A DNA stretch of 64,000 nt from contig JAPDOI010001156.1 of assembly GCA_029168955.1 (NCBI GenBank), positions 124,001 to 188,000 on the forward strand. The letters run 5' to 3'. A program made the position numbers and the translations under genes. Each line of letters opens with the position of its first letter. Position 1 is the stretch's first letter. The notes beneath the pieces were generated by a model. The model saw nothing but the letters and a program-made list of their open reading frames with translations. It did not search any database and had not been told where the DNA came from. Positions 1 through 12,867 of the stretch are shown here, one piece after another. This DNA is from Aplectana chamaeleonis (Eukaryota > Nematoda > Chromadorea > Rhabditida > Cosmocercidae).

Positions 1-3000
1 AAAGTGTGTGGGACCCAAGGTAGAGTGCGCCGGACGCCGAAGAAAGTGTGCGGGACCCAAGGTAGAGTGCGCCGGACACCGTAGAAAATGTGAGGGACAC
101 AAGTGGAAGTGCGTAGGACGCCGCAGAAAGTGTGCGGGACCCAAGGTAGAGTGCGCCGGACGCCGTAGAAAGTGTGTGGGACTTAGGGTAGAGTGCGCCG
201 GACACCGTAGAGAATGTGCGGGACCCAAGTGGAAGTGCGTAGGACGCCGTAGAAAGTGTACGGGACCCAAGTGGGAGTGCGCAGGACGCCGAAGAAAGTG
301 TGTGGGACCCAAGGTAGAGAGTGCGCCATGGACGCCGAAGAATGTGTGCGGGACCCAAGGTAGAGTGCGCCGAACGACGTAGAAAGTGTGCGGGACTCAA
401 GTGGAAGTGCGTAGGACGCCGTAGAAAGTGTGCGGGACCCAAGGTAGAGTGCGCCGGACGCCGTAGATTGTGTGTGGGACCCAAGGTAGAGTGCGCCGGA
501 CGACGAAGAAAGTGTGCGGGACTCAAGTGGAAGTGAGTATGACGCCGTAGAAAGTGTGCGTGACCCAAGGTAGAGTGCGCCGGACGCCGTAGAAAGTGTG
601 TGTGACCCAAGGCAGAGTGCGCCGGACGCCGTAGAAAGTGTGTGGGACCCAAGGTAGAGTGCGCCGGACGACGTAGAAAGTGTGCGGGACCCAAGGTAGA
701 GTGCGCCGGACGCCGTAGAAAGTGTGCGGGACCCAAGGAAGAGTGCGCAGGACGCCGTAGAAGGTGTGCAGGACCCAAGGTAGAGTGCGCCGGACGCCAT
801 AGAAACTGTGCGGGACTCAAGTGGGAATGCGCGGGACGCCGTAGGAAGTGTGTGGGACCCAAATGCGAGTGCGCCGGACGCAGAAGAAAGTGTGCGGAAC
901 CAAAGTGGAACTGCGCAAAACGCCGAAGAATGTGTGCGGGACCCAATTGGGAGTGCGCAGTACGCCGTAGAAAGTGTGCGGGACTCAAGTGGGAATGCGC
1001 AAGACGCCGTAGAAAGTGGGTGGGACCCAAGGCAGAGTGCGCCGGCGGCCGGAGAAAGGGTGCGGGGCTCAAGTGGGAATGCGCAAGACGCCGTAGAAAG
1101 TGTGTGGGCCCCAAGGAGGAGAGCGCCGGACGCCGTAGAATGTGTGTGGGACCCAAGGTAGAGTGCGCCGGACGACGTAGAAAGTGTGCGGGACCCAAGT
1201 GGAAGTGCGTAGGACGCCGTAGAAAGTGTGCGGGACCCAAGGTAGAGTGCGCCGGACGCCGTAGAAAGTGTGTGGGACCCAAGGTAGAGTGCGCCGGACG
1301 ACGTAGAAAGTGTGCGGGACTCAAGTGGAAGTGCGTAGGACGCCGTAGAAAGTGTGCGTGACCCAAGGTAGAGTGCACAGGACGCCGTAGAAAGTGTGTG
1401 GGACCCAAGGCAGAGTGCGCCGGACGCCGTAGAAAGTGTGTGGGACCCAAGGTAGAGTGCGCCGGACGACGTAGAAAGTGTGCGGGACCCAAGGTAGAGT
1501 GCGCCGGACGCCGTAGAAAGTGTGTGGGACCCAAGGTAGAGTGCGCCGGACGACGTAGAAAGTGTGCGGGACCCAAGTGGAAGTGCGCCGGACGCCATAG
1601 AAAGTGTGCGGTACTCAAGGTGGGAATGCGCGGGACGCCGTAGGAAGTGTGTGGGACCCAAAGGTAGAGTGCGCCGGACGTTGTAGGAAGCGTGCGAAAT
1701 CCAAGTGGAACTGCGCAAAACGCCGAAGAAAGTGTGCGGGACCCAAGTGGGAGTGCGCAGTACGCCGTAGAAAGTGTGCGGGACCCAAGGTAGAATGCGC
1801 CGGACGCCGTAGAAAGTGGGTGGGACCCAAGGTAGAGTGCGCCGGACGACGTAGAAAGTGTGTGAGGACTCAAGGCGGAAGTGCGTAGGACGCCGTAGAA
1901 AGTGTGCGGGACGGAGGGTGGAGCGCGGCGGACGCAGTAGAAAGTGGGTGGGACACAAGGTAGAGTGCGGCGGACGCCGTAGAAAGTGTGCGTGAGCCAA
2001 GTGGGAGTGCGCCGGACGCCGAGGAAAGTGTGGGGGACCTCAAGTGGGAATGCGCGGGACGCCGCAGGAAGTGTGTGGGACCCAAGGTAGAGTGCGCCGG
2101 ACACCGTAGAATGTGTGTGGGACCCAAGGTAGAGTGCGCCGGACGACGTAGAAAGTGTGCGGGACTCAAGTGGAAGTGCGTAGGACGCCGTAGAAAGTGT
2201 GCGGGACCCAAGGTAGAGTGCGCCGGACGCCGTAGATTGTGTGTGGGACCCAAGGTAGAGGGCGCCGGACGCCGTAGAATGTGGGTGGGACCCAAGGTAG
2301 AGTGCGCCGAACGGCGAAGAAAGTGTGCGGGACCCAAGGTAGAGTGCGCCGGACGCCGTAGAAAGTGTGCGAAACCCAAGGTAGAGTGCGCCGGACGCCG
2401 TAGATTGTGTGTGGGACCCAAGGTAGAGTGCGCCGGACGACGAAGAAAGTGTGCGGGACTCAAGTGGAAGTGAGTAGGACGCCGTAGAAAGTGTGCGTGA
2501 CCCAAGGTAGAGTGCGCCGGACGCCGTAGAAAAGTGTGCGTGACCCAAGTGGGAGTGCGCGGGACGCCATAGAAAGTGGGTGGGACCCAAGGTAGAGTGC
2601 GCCGGACGACGTAGAAAGTGTGCGGGACCCAAGGTAGAGTGCGCCGGACGCCGTAGAAAGTGTGTGGGACCCAAGGTAGGGAGTGCACAGGACGCCGTAG
2701 AAAGTGTGCGGGACCAAAGTGGAAGTGTGTAGGACGCCATAGAAAGTGTGCGGTACTAAGGGAATGCGCGGGACGCCGTAGGAAGTGTGTGGGACCCAAA
2801 TGCGAGTGCCGGACGTTGTAGGAAGCGTGCGAAATCCAAGTGGAACTGCGCTAAACGCCGAAGAATGTGTGCGGGACCCAATTGGGAGTGCGCAGTACGC
2901 CGTAGAAAGTGTGCGGGACTCAAGTGGGAATGCGCAAGACGCCGTAGAAAGTGGGTGGGACCCAAGGTAGAGTGCGCCGGACGACGTAGAAAGTGTGAGG

Positions 3001-6000
3001 GACTCAAGTGGAAGTGCGTAGGACGCCGTAGAAAGTGTGCGGGACCCAAGGAAGAGTGCGCCGGACGCCGTAGAAAGTGTGCGAAACCCAAGGTAGAGTG
3101 CGCCGGACGCCGTAGAAAAGTGTGCGCGACCCAAGGTAGAGTGCGCCGGACGCCGTAGAAAGTGTGCGGGACTCAAGTGGGAGTGCGCGGGACGCCACAG
3201 GAAAGTGGGTGGGACCCAAGGTAGAGTGCGCCGGACGCCGTAGAAAGTGTGTGGGACCCAAGGTAGAGTGCGCCGGACGCCGTAGAAAGTGTGCGGGACC
3301 CAAGGTAGAGTGCGGCGGACGCCGTATAAACTGTTCTGGACCCAAGGTAGAGTGCGCCGGACGTCGTAGAAAGTGTGCGGGACCCAAGGTAGAGTGCGCC
3401 GGACGCCGAAGAAAGTGTGCGGGACCCAAGTGGAAGAGAGTAGGACGCCGTAGAAAGTGTGCGTGACCCAGGTAGAGTGCGCCGGATGCCGTAGAAAGTG
3501 TGTGGGACCCAAGGCAGAGTGCGCCGGACGCCGTAGAAAGTGTGCGGGACCCAAAAGGGAATGCGCAGAACGCCTTAGAAAGTGAGTGGGACCCAAGGTC
3601 GAGTGCTCCGGACGCCGTAGAAAGTGGGTGGGACCCAAGTGGGAGTGCGCAGGACGCCGAAGAAAGTGTGCGGGACACAAGTGGAAGTGCGTAGGACGCC
3701 GTAGAAAGTGTGCGGGACCCAAGGTAGAGTGCGCCGGACGCCATAGAAAGTGTGTGGGACCCAAGGTAGAGTGCGACGGACGACGTAGAAAGTGTGCGGG
3801 ACCCAAGTGGAAGTGCACCGGACGCCGTAGAAAGTGTGCGGGATCCAAGGTAGAGTGCGCCGGACGCCGTAGAAAGTGTGCGGGACCCAAGGTAGAGTGC
3901 GACGGACGACGTAGAAAGTGTGCGGGACCCAAGGTAGAGTGCGCCGGACGCCGTAGAAAGTGTGCGGGATCCAAGGTAGAGTGCGCCGGACGACGTAGAA
4001 AGTTTGCGGGACCCAAGGTAGAGTGCGCCGGACGCCGTAGAAAGTGTGTGGGACCCAAGGTAGAGTGCGCCGGACTACGTAGAAAGTGTGTGTGTGTGAC
4101 CCAAGGTAGAGTGCGCCGGACGACGTAGAAAGTGTGCGGGACCCAAGGTAGAGTGCGCCGGACGCCGTAGAAAGTGTGCGGGACCCAAGTGGGAGTGCGC
4201 GGGACGCCATAGAAAGTGTGCGGGACCCAAGTGAAAGTGAACAGGACGCCGTAGAAAGTGTGCGGGACCCAAGTGGGAGTGAGCGGGACGCCGCAGAAAG
4301 TGTGTGGGACCCAAGATAGAGTGCGCCGGACGACGTAGAAAGTGTGCGGGACCCACGGTAGAGTGCGCCGGACGATGTAGAAAGTGTGCGGGACCCAAGT
4401 GGGAGTGAGCGGGACGCCGTAGAAAGTGGGTGGGACTCAAGTGGGAATGCGCAAGACGCCGTAGAAAGTGTGTGGGACCCAAGGTAGAGTGCGACGGACG
4501 ACGTAGAAAATGTGTGGGACCCAAGGTAGAGTGCGCCGGACGACGTAGAAAGTGTGCGGGATCCAAGGTAGAGTGCGCCGGACGCCGTAGAAAGTGTGTG
4601 GGACCCAAGGTAGAGTGCGCCGGACGCCTTAGAAAGTGTGTGGGACCCAAGGTAGAGTGCGCCGGACGCCGTAGAAAATGTGTGGGACCCAAGGTGGGAG
4701 TGCGCCGGACGACGTAGAAAGTGTGCGGGACCCAAGGTAGAGTGCGCCGGACGCCGTAGAATGTGTGTGGGACCCAAGGTAGAGTGCGCCGGACGGCGTA
4801 GAAAGTGTGCGGGAACCAAGTGGAAGTGCGTAGGACGCCGTAGAAAGTGTGCGGGACCCAAGGTAGAGTGCGCCGGACGCCATAGAAAGTGTGTGGGACC
4901 CAAGGTAGAGTGCGCCGGACGCCGCAGAAAGTGTGTGGGACCCAGGGTAGAGTGCGCCGGATGTCGTAGAAAGTGTGTGGGACCTAAGGTAGAGTGCGCC
5001 GGACGCCGTAGAAAGTGTGTGGGACCCAAGGTAGAGTGCGCCGAACGCCGTAGAAAGTGTATGGGACCCAAGGTGGAGTGCGCCGGACGCCGTAGAAAGT
5101 GTGTGGGACCCAAGGTAGGGTGCGCCGGATGCCGTACAAATGTGTGGGACCCTAGGTAGAGTGCGCCGGACGCCGCGGAAAGTGTGCGGGACCCAAGGTA
5201 AGGAGTGCGCCGGACGCCGTAGAAAGTGTGCGGACCCAAAGTGGAAGTGCGTAGGACGCCGTAGAAAGTGTGCGGGACCCAAGGTAGAGTGCGCCGGACG
5301 CCGTAGAAAGTGTGGGACCCAAGGTAGAGCGCGCCGTACGCCGTAGAAGGTGTGTGGGACCCAAGTGGGAGTGCGCGGGATGCCGTAGAGAGTGTGCGGG
5401 ACCCAAGGTAGAGTGCAGCCGACGCCGTAGAACGTGTGTGGGACCCGAAGGCGAATGCGCCGGACGCCGTATAAAGTGAGCGGGACCCAAGGCAGAGTGC
5501 GCCGGACGCCGTAGAAAGTGTGTGGGACCTAAGGTAGAGTGCGCCGGACGCCGTAGAAAGTGTGTGGGACCTAAGGTAGAGTGCGCCGGACGCCGTAGAA
5601 AGTGTGAGGGACCCGAGTGGGAGTGAGCGACACGTCGTAGAAAGTGTGTGGGACCCAAAGTAGAGTGCGCCGGATGCCGTAGAAAGTGTGCGGGACCAAA
5701 GGTAGAGTGCGCCGGATGCCGTAGAAAGTGTGCGGGACCCAAGGAAATGCGCTGGACGCCGTAGAAGTGCGGGACCCAAGGGTAGAGTGCGCCGGACGCC
5801 GTATTGAAAGTGTGTGGGACCCAAGGTAGAGTGCGCCGGACGCCGTGAAAGTGTGCGGGACCCATGGACTCCAAGTGGGTGCGCCGGACGCCGTAGAAAG
5901 TGTGTGGGACCCAAAGGTAGAGTGCGCCGGACGCCGTAGAAAGTGTGTGGGACCCAATGGAGTGCGCCGGACGCCGTAGAAAAGTGTGTGGGACCCAAGT

Positions 6001-8055
6001 GGGAGTGCGCCGGACGCCGTAGAAAGTGTGCGGGACCCAAGGTAGAGTGCGCCGGACGCCGTAGAAAGTGTGCGGGACCCAAATGGCGAGTGCGCCGGAC
6101 GACGTAGAAAGTGTGGGACTCAGAGTGGAAGTGCGCTGGACGCCGTAGAAAGTGTGCGGGACCCAAGGTAGAGTGCGCCGGACGCCGTAGAAAGTGGGTG
6201 GGACCCAAGGCAGAGTGCGCCGGACGCCGTAGAAAAGTGTGCGGGACTCAAGTGGGAATGCGCAAGACGCCGCAGGAAAGTGTGTGGGACCCAAGGTAGA
6301 GTGCGCCGGACGACGTAGAAAGTGTGCGGGACTCAAGGTGGAAGTGCGTAGGACGCCGTAGAAAGTGTGCGTGACCCAAGGTAGAGTGCGCCGGACGCCG
6401 TAGAAAGTGTGTGGGACCCAAGGTAGAGTGCGCCGGATGCCGTAGAAAGTGTGCGGGAACCAAAAGGGAATGCGCAGGACGCCGTAGAAAGTGTGTGGGA
6501 CCCAAGGTAGAGTGCGCCGGACGCCGTAGAAAGTGTGTGGGACCCAAGGTAGAGTGCGCCGGACGACGTAGAAAGTGTGTGGGACCCAAAGGCGAATGCG
6601 CCGGACGTCGTAGGAAGTGTGCGGGACCGAGGTGAGAGTTCGCCGGATGCCGTAGAAAGTGTGCGGGACCCAAGGTAGAGTGCGCCGGACGCCGTAGAAA
6701 GTGTGTGGGACTCAAGGTAGAGTTCGCCGGATGCCGTAGAAAGTGTGCGGGACCCAAGGTAGAGTCCGCCGGACACCGTAGAAAGTGTGCGGGACCCAAG
6801 GTAGAGTGAGCCGGACGCCGAAGAAAGTGTGCGGGATCCAAGTTGAAGTGAGTAGGAGGCCGCAGAAAGTGTGCGGGACCCAAGGTAGAGTGCGCCGGAC
6901 GCTGTAGAAAGTGTGTGGGACACAAGGTAGAGTGCGCCGGACGACGTATACAGTGTGTGGGACCCAAGGTACGTGCGCCCGGACGCCGTAGAAAGTGTGC
7001 GTGGACCCAAGGTAGGGTGCGCCGGACGACGTAGAAAGTGTGTGGGACCCAAATGCGAGTGCGCCGGATGCCGTAGAAAGTGTGCGGGACCCAAGGTAGA
7101 GTGCACCGGACGCCGTAGAAAGTGTTTGTGAACCAAGTGGAAGTGCGCCGGACGCCGTAGAAAGTGTGTGGGACCCAAATGCGAGTGCGCCGGATGCCGT
7201 GTAGAAAGTGTGCGGACTCAAGTGGTAGTGCGCCGGACGCCGTAGAAAGTGTGTTTGGACCCAAATGGCAGCGATGCGCTGGACGCCGTAGAAAGTGTGC
7301 TGGGACCCAAGTTGCAGAGTGTGCGCCGGACGCCGTAGAAAGTGTGTGGGACCCGGGCCGAAGTGCGCCGGACGCCGTAGAAGGTGTGTTGGACCCAAAT
7401 GCAGGAGTGCGCCGGACGTAAGAAGCAGTGTGTGGGACCCAAGAGGCGAATGCGCCGGACGCCGTAGAAAGTGTGCGAGACCCAAGGTAGAGTGCGCCGG
7501 ACGCCGTAGAGTGTGTGTGGGACCTGGAGGTAGAGTGCGCCGGACGCCGTAGAAGTGTGTGAACCAAGTGGAAGTGCGCGGGGACATACAGGAAGTGTGT
7601 GGGTTGAGCTACGGTACGCGGATGTAGTGTGTGGGACCCAAGGTAGAATGCGCCGGACGCCGTAGAAAGTGTGCGGGACTCAAAGTAGAGTGCGCCGGAC
7701 GCCGTAGAAAGTGTGTGGGACCCAAGGCAGAGTGCGCCGGACGCCGTAGATAGTGTGTTGGACCCAAATGCGAGTGCGCCGGACGCCGTATTGGGAGATA
7801 TTGTGGGGCCCAGGTGTGATGAGAGTGCGCCGGACGCCGTAGAAAGTGTGTGGGATTCAAGGTGAGAGGTGCGCCCGAACGCCGTAGAAAGTGTGTGGGA
7901 CCCAAGGTGAGAGTGCGCCGGACATAGCCGGAGCCCGTTGTGTGAGAACCGGGTAGAAGTACGCCGAACGCCGTAGAAAGTGTGTGGGACCCAAGGTAGA
8001 GTGCACCGGACGCCGTAGAAAGTGTGCGAGACTCAGAGTAGGAAGTGCGGAGAGT
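1..8055 (-). repeat. 42-bp GC-rich satellite array, left arm (reverse orientation)
   Basis: Tandem units of about 42 bp fill this stretch. Read on this strand, each unit carries the constant core GGGTCCCRCACACTTTCTAC followed by a variable half (for example GGCGTCCGGCGCACTCTACC, or a version with TCCTACGCACTTCCACTT). On the + strand it appears as repeated AGAAAGTGTGYGGGACCCAA. Units differ by substitutions at a small set of positions, giving recurring variants. CpG is abundant. The array starts before the window. I see no gene in it; the many open frames are by-products of a unit length divisible by three. Confidence 0.97.
5300..8055 (-). repeat. Indel-rich, degenerate part of the left satellite arm
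   Basis: Units here often gain or lose 1-4 bases (for example around 5,750-5,990, 7,190-7,440 and 7,540-7,620) and carry scattered substitutions, whereas most units at 1-5,200 and after 8,300 keep 42 bp. The decay rises toward the strand switch and is limited to the left side of it. This is what one expects of satellite units no longer homogenised by unequal exchange, but assembly error in such a repeat is also possible. Confidence 0.75.
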
Positions 8056-8175
8056 GCACGACTGGTGCGCATTTCCACCTGAAAGTACCCGCACACTTTC
8101 TTTCTACGGCGCGATTACGCACTCCACGTGATTGTGCACGCTCTGTGTCGCACTACTGTCATTCTTCGTTTTGCA
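8050..8175. other. Strand-switch junction between inverted satellite arms
   Basis: Reverse-orientation satellite ends near 8,050 (GGAAGTGCGG) and forward-orientation satellite appears at about 8,070 (GTGCGCATTTCC). The two are near mirror images around a centre at about 8,058, so the switch is almost palindromic. About 1.5 diverged forward units follow, then roughly 43 bp at 8,129-8,171 that do not look like the satellite, and then regular forward units. Confidence 0.85.
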
Positions 8176-11100
8176 CCCACTTGGGTCCCGCACACTTTCT
8201 ACGGCGTTCCATGCACTCTACCTTTGGGTCCCACACACTTTCTTTACGGCGTCCGGGCGCACTCGACCGTGGGTCCCACCACTTTCTAAGGCGTCCTGCG
8301 CGACCCACTTGAGTCCCGCACACTTTCTATGGCGTCGCGCGCACTCCCACTTGGGTCACGCACACTTTTCTACGGCGTCCGGCGCCCTCTACCTTGGGTC
8401 CCACACACTTTCTACGGCGTCCGGCGCACTCTACCTTGGGTCCCACACACTTTCTACGGCGTCCGGCGCACTCTACCTTGGGTCCCACACACTTTCTCCG
8501 GCGTCCGGCGCACTCTACCTTGGGTCCCACACACTTTCTACGGCGTCCGGCGCACTCTACCTTGAGACCCGCACACTTTCTACGGCGTCCTACGCACTTC
8601 CACTTTGGTCCCGCACACTTTCTCCGGCGTCCTGTGCACTCCCACTTGGGTCCCGCACACTTTCTACGTCGTTCGGCGCACTCTACTTTGGGTCCCACAC
8701 ACATTCTACGGCGTCCGGCGCACTCTACCTTGGGTCCCGCACACTTTCTACGTCGTCCGGCGCACTCTACCTTGGGTCCCACACACTTTCTACGGCGTCC
8801 GGCGCACTCTGCCTTGGGTCCCACACACTTTCTACGGCGTCCGGCGCACTCTACCTTGGGTCACGCACACTTTCTACGGCGTCCTACGCACTTCCACTTC
8901 AGTCCCGCACACTTTCTACGTCGTCCGGCGCACTCTACCTTGGGTCCCACACACAATCTACGGCGTCCGGCGCACTCTACCTTGGGTCCCGCACACTTTC
9001 TACGGCGTCCTACGCACTTCCACTTGAGTCCCGCACACTTTCTACGTCGTCCGGCGCACTCTACCTTGGGTCCCACACATTTCCTGCGGCGTCTTGCGCA
9101 TTCCCACTTGAGTCCCGCACACTTTCTACGGCGTCCGGCGCACTCTGCCTTGGGTCCCACCCACTTTCTACGGCGTCCGGCGCACTCTACCTTGGGTCAC
9201 GCACACTTTCTATGGGCGTCCCACGCACTCTACCTGAGTCCCGCACACTTTCTTCGGCGTCCGGCGCACTCTACCTTGGGTCCCGCACACTTTCTACGGC
9301 GTCCCGCGCATTCCCACTTGAGTCCCGCACACTTTCTTCATCGTCCGGCGCACTCGCATTTGGGTCCCGCACACTTCCTACGGCGTCCGGCGCCCTCTAC
9401 CTTGGGTCCCACACACATTCTACGGCGTTTGGCGCACTCTACCTTGGGTCCCACACACTTCCTGCGGCGTCCTACGCACTTCCACTTGAGTCCCTCACAC
9501 TTTCTACGGCGTCCGGCGCACTCTGCCTTGGGTCCCACCCACTTTCTACGGCGTCCGGCGCACTTCCACTTTGGTCCCGCACACCTTCTCCGGCGTCCTG
9601 TGCACTCCCGCTTGGGTCCCGCACACTTTCTCCGGCGTCCTGTGCACTCCCACTTGGGTCCCGCACACTTTCTACGGCGTCCGGCGCACTCTACCTTGGG
9701 TCCCACACACTTTCTACGGCGTCCGGCGCACTCTACCTTGGGACCCGCACACTTTCTACGGCGTCCTACGCACTTCCACTTTGGTCCCGCACACTTTCTC
9801 CGGCGTCCTGCGCACTCCCACTTGGGTCCCGCACACTTTCTACGTCGTTCGGCGCACTCTACTTTGGGTCCCACACACATTCTACGGCGTCCGGCGCACT
9901 CTACCTTGGGTCCCGCACACTTTCTACGGCGTCCGGCGCACTCTACCTTGGGTCCCGCACACTTTCTACGGCGTCCTACGCACTTCCACTTGAGTCCCGC
10001 ACACTTTCTACGTCGTCCGGCGCACTCTACCTTGGGTCCCACACATTTCCTGCGGCGTCTTGCGCATTCCCACTTGAGTCCCGCACACTTTCTACGGCGT
10101 CCGGCGCACTCTGCCTTGGGTCCCACCCACTTTCTACGGCGTCCGGCGCACTCTACCTTGGGTCACGCACACTTTCTATGAGCGTCCTACTCACTTCCAC
10201 TTGAGTCCCGCACACTTTCTTCGTCGTCCGGCGCACTCGCATTTGGGTCCCGCACACTTCCTACGGCGTCATGCGCATTCCCACTTGAGTCCCGCACACG
10301 TTCTATGGCGTCGCGCGCACTCCCACTTGGGTCCCGCACACTTTCTACGGCGTCCGGCGCACTCTACCTTGGGTCCCACACACTTTCTACGGCGTCCGGC
10401 GCACTCTACCTTGGGTCCCACACACTTCCTGCAGCGTCTTGCGCATTCCCACTTGAGTCCCACACACTTTCTACGGCGTCCGGCGCACTCTCATTTGGGT
10501 CCAGCACACATTCTACGGCGTCCGGCGCACTCCCACTTGGGTCCCGCACACCTTCTACATCGTCCGGCGCACTCGACCTTGGGTCCCACACACCTTCTAC
10601 GTCGTCCGGCGCACTCGACCTTGGGTCCCACACACTTTCCACGGCGTCCGGCGCACTCTCACCTTGGGTCCCGCACACTTTCTACGGCGTCCTACGCACT
10701 TCCACTCTGGGTCCCGCACACTTTCTACGTCGTCCGGCGCACTCTACCTTGGGTCCCACACATTTCCTGCGGCGTCTTGCGCATTCCCACTTGAGTCCCG
10801 CACACTTTCTACGGCGTCCGGCGCACTCTACCTTGGGTCACGCACACTTTCTATGAGCGTCCTACTCACTTCCACTTGAGTCCCGCACACTTTCTTCGTC
10901 GTCCGGCGCACTCGCATTTGGGTCCCGCACACTTCCTACGGCGTCATGCGCATTCCCACTTGAGTCCCACACACTTTCTACGGCGTCCGGCGCACTCTAC
11001 CTTGGGACCCGCACACTTTCTACGGCGTCCTACGCACTTCGACTTGGGTCCCGCACACTTTCTCCGGCGTCCTGCGCACTCCCACTTGGGTCCCGCACAC

Positions 11101-12867
11101 TTTCTACGGCGTCCGGCGCACTCTACCTTGGGTCCCGCACACTTTCTACGTCGTCCGGCGCACTCTACCTTGGGTCCCACACACTTTCTACGGCGTCCGG
11201 CGCACTCTACCTTGGGTCCCGCACACTTTCTACGGCGTCCTACGCACTTCCACTTGGGTCCCGCACACTTTCTACGGTGTCCGGCGCACTCTACCTTGGA
11301 TCCCGCATACTCCCTGCGGCGTCCTGCGCACTCCCACTTGGGTCCCGCACACTTTCTACGTCGTCCGGCGCACTCTACCTTGGGTCCCACACACTTTCTA
11401 CGGCGTCCGGCGCACTCTACCTTGGGTCCCGCACACTTTCTACGGCGTCCGGCGCACTCCCACTTGAGTCCCGCACACTTTCTACGGCGTCCGGCGCATC
11501 CCGCACACTTTCTACGGCATCCGGCGCACTCCCACTTGAGTCCCGCACACTTTCTATGGCGTCCGGCGCACTCCCACTTGGGTCCCGCACACTTTCTACG
11601 GCGTCCGGCGCATCCCGCACACATTCTACGGCGTCCGGAGCACTCTACCTTGGGTCCCACACACTTTCTCCGGCGTCCTGCGCACTCCCACTTGAGTCCC
11701 GCACACTTTCTACGGCGTCCGGCGCACTCTACCTTGGGTCCGACACACTTTCTTCGGCGTCCGGCGCAGTTCCACTTGGATCTCGCACACTTTCTACAAC
11801 GTCCGGCGCACTCGCATTTGGGTCCCGCACACTTTCTACGGCGTCCGGCCCACTCGCATTTGGGTCCCGCACACTTTCTACGGCGTCCTACGCACTTCGA
11901 CTTGGGTCCCGCACACTTTCTCCGGCGTCCTGCGCACTCCCACTTGGGTCCCGCACACTTTCTACGGCGTCCGGCGCACTCTACCTTGGGTCCCGCACAC
12001 TTTCTACGTCGTCCGGCGCACTCTACCTTGGGTCCCACACACTTTCTACGGCGTCCGGCGCACTCTACCTTGGGTCCCACACACTTTCTACGGTGTCCGG
12101 CACACTCTACCTTGGATCACGCACACTTTTTACGGCGTTCTGCGCACTCCTACTTGGGTCCCGCACATTTTCTCCGCCGTCCGGCGCACTCTCCCTTGGG
12201 TCCCACACGCTTTCTACGGCGTCCGGCGCACTCTACCTTGGGTCCCGCACACTTTCTACGGCGTCCTACGCACTTCCACTTGGGTCCCGCACACTTTCTA
12301 CGTCGTCCGGCGCACTCTACCTTGGGTCCCACACACATTCTACGGCGTCCGGCGCACTCTACCTTGGGTCCACACACTTCCTGTGGCGTCCCGTGCACTC
12401 CCACTTGGGTCCCACACACTTTCTACGGCGTCCGGCGCACTCTTCCTTGGGTCCCACACAGTTTCTGCGGCGTCCGGCGCACTCTACCTTGGGTCCCGCA
12501 CACTTTCTACGGCGTCCTACGCACTTCCACTTGGTTCCCGCACACTTTCTACGCCGTCCGGCGCACTCTACCTTGGGTCCCACACACATTCTACGGCGTC
12601 CGGCGCACTCTACCTTGGGTCCCGCACACTTTCTACGGCATCCTACGCACTTCCACATGGGTCCCGCACACTTTCTACGTCGTCCGGCGCACTCTACCTT
12701 GGGTCCCACACATTTTCTACGGCGTCCGGCGCACTCTACCTTGGGTCTCGCACACTTTCTACGGCGTCCCGCACATTCCCATTTGAGTCCCGCACACTTT
12801 CTATGGCGTCCCGCGCACACCCACTTGGGTCCCGCACACTTTTCTACGGTGTCCGGCGCACTCTACC

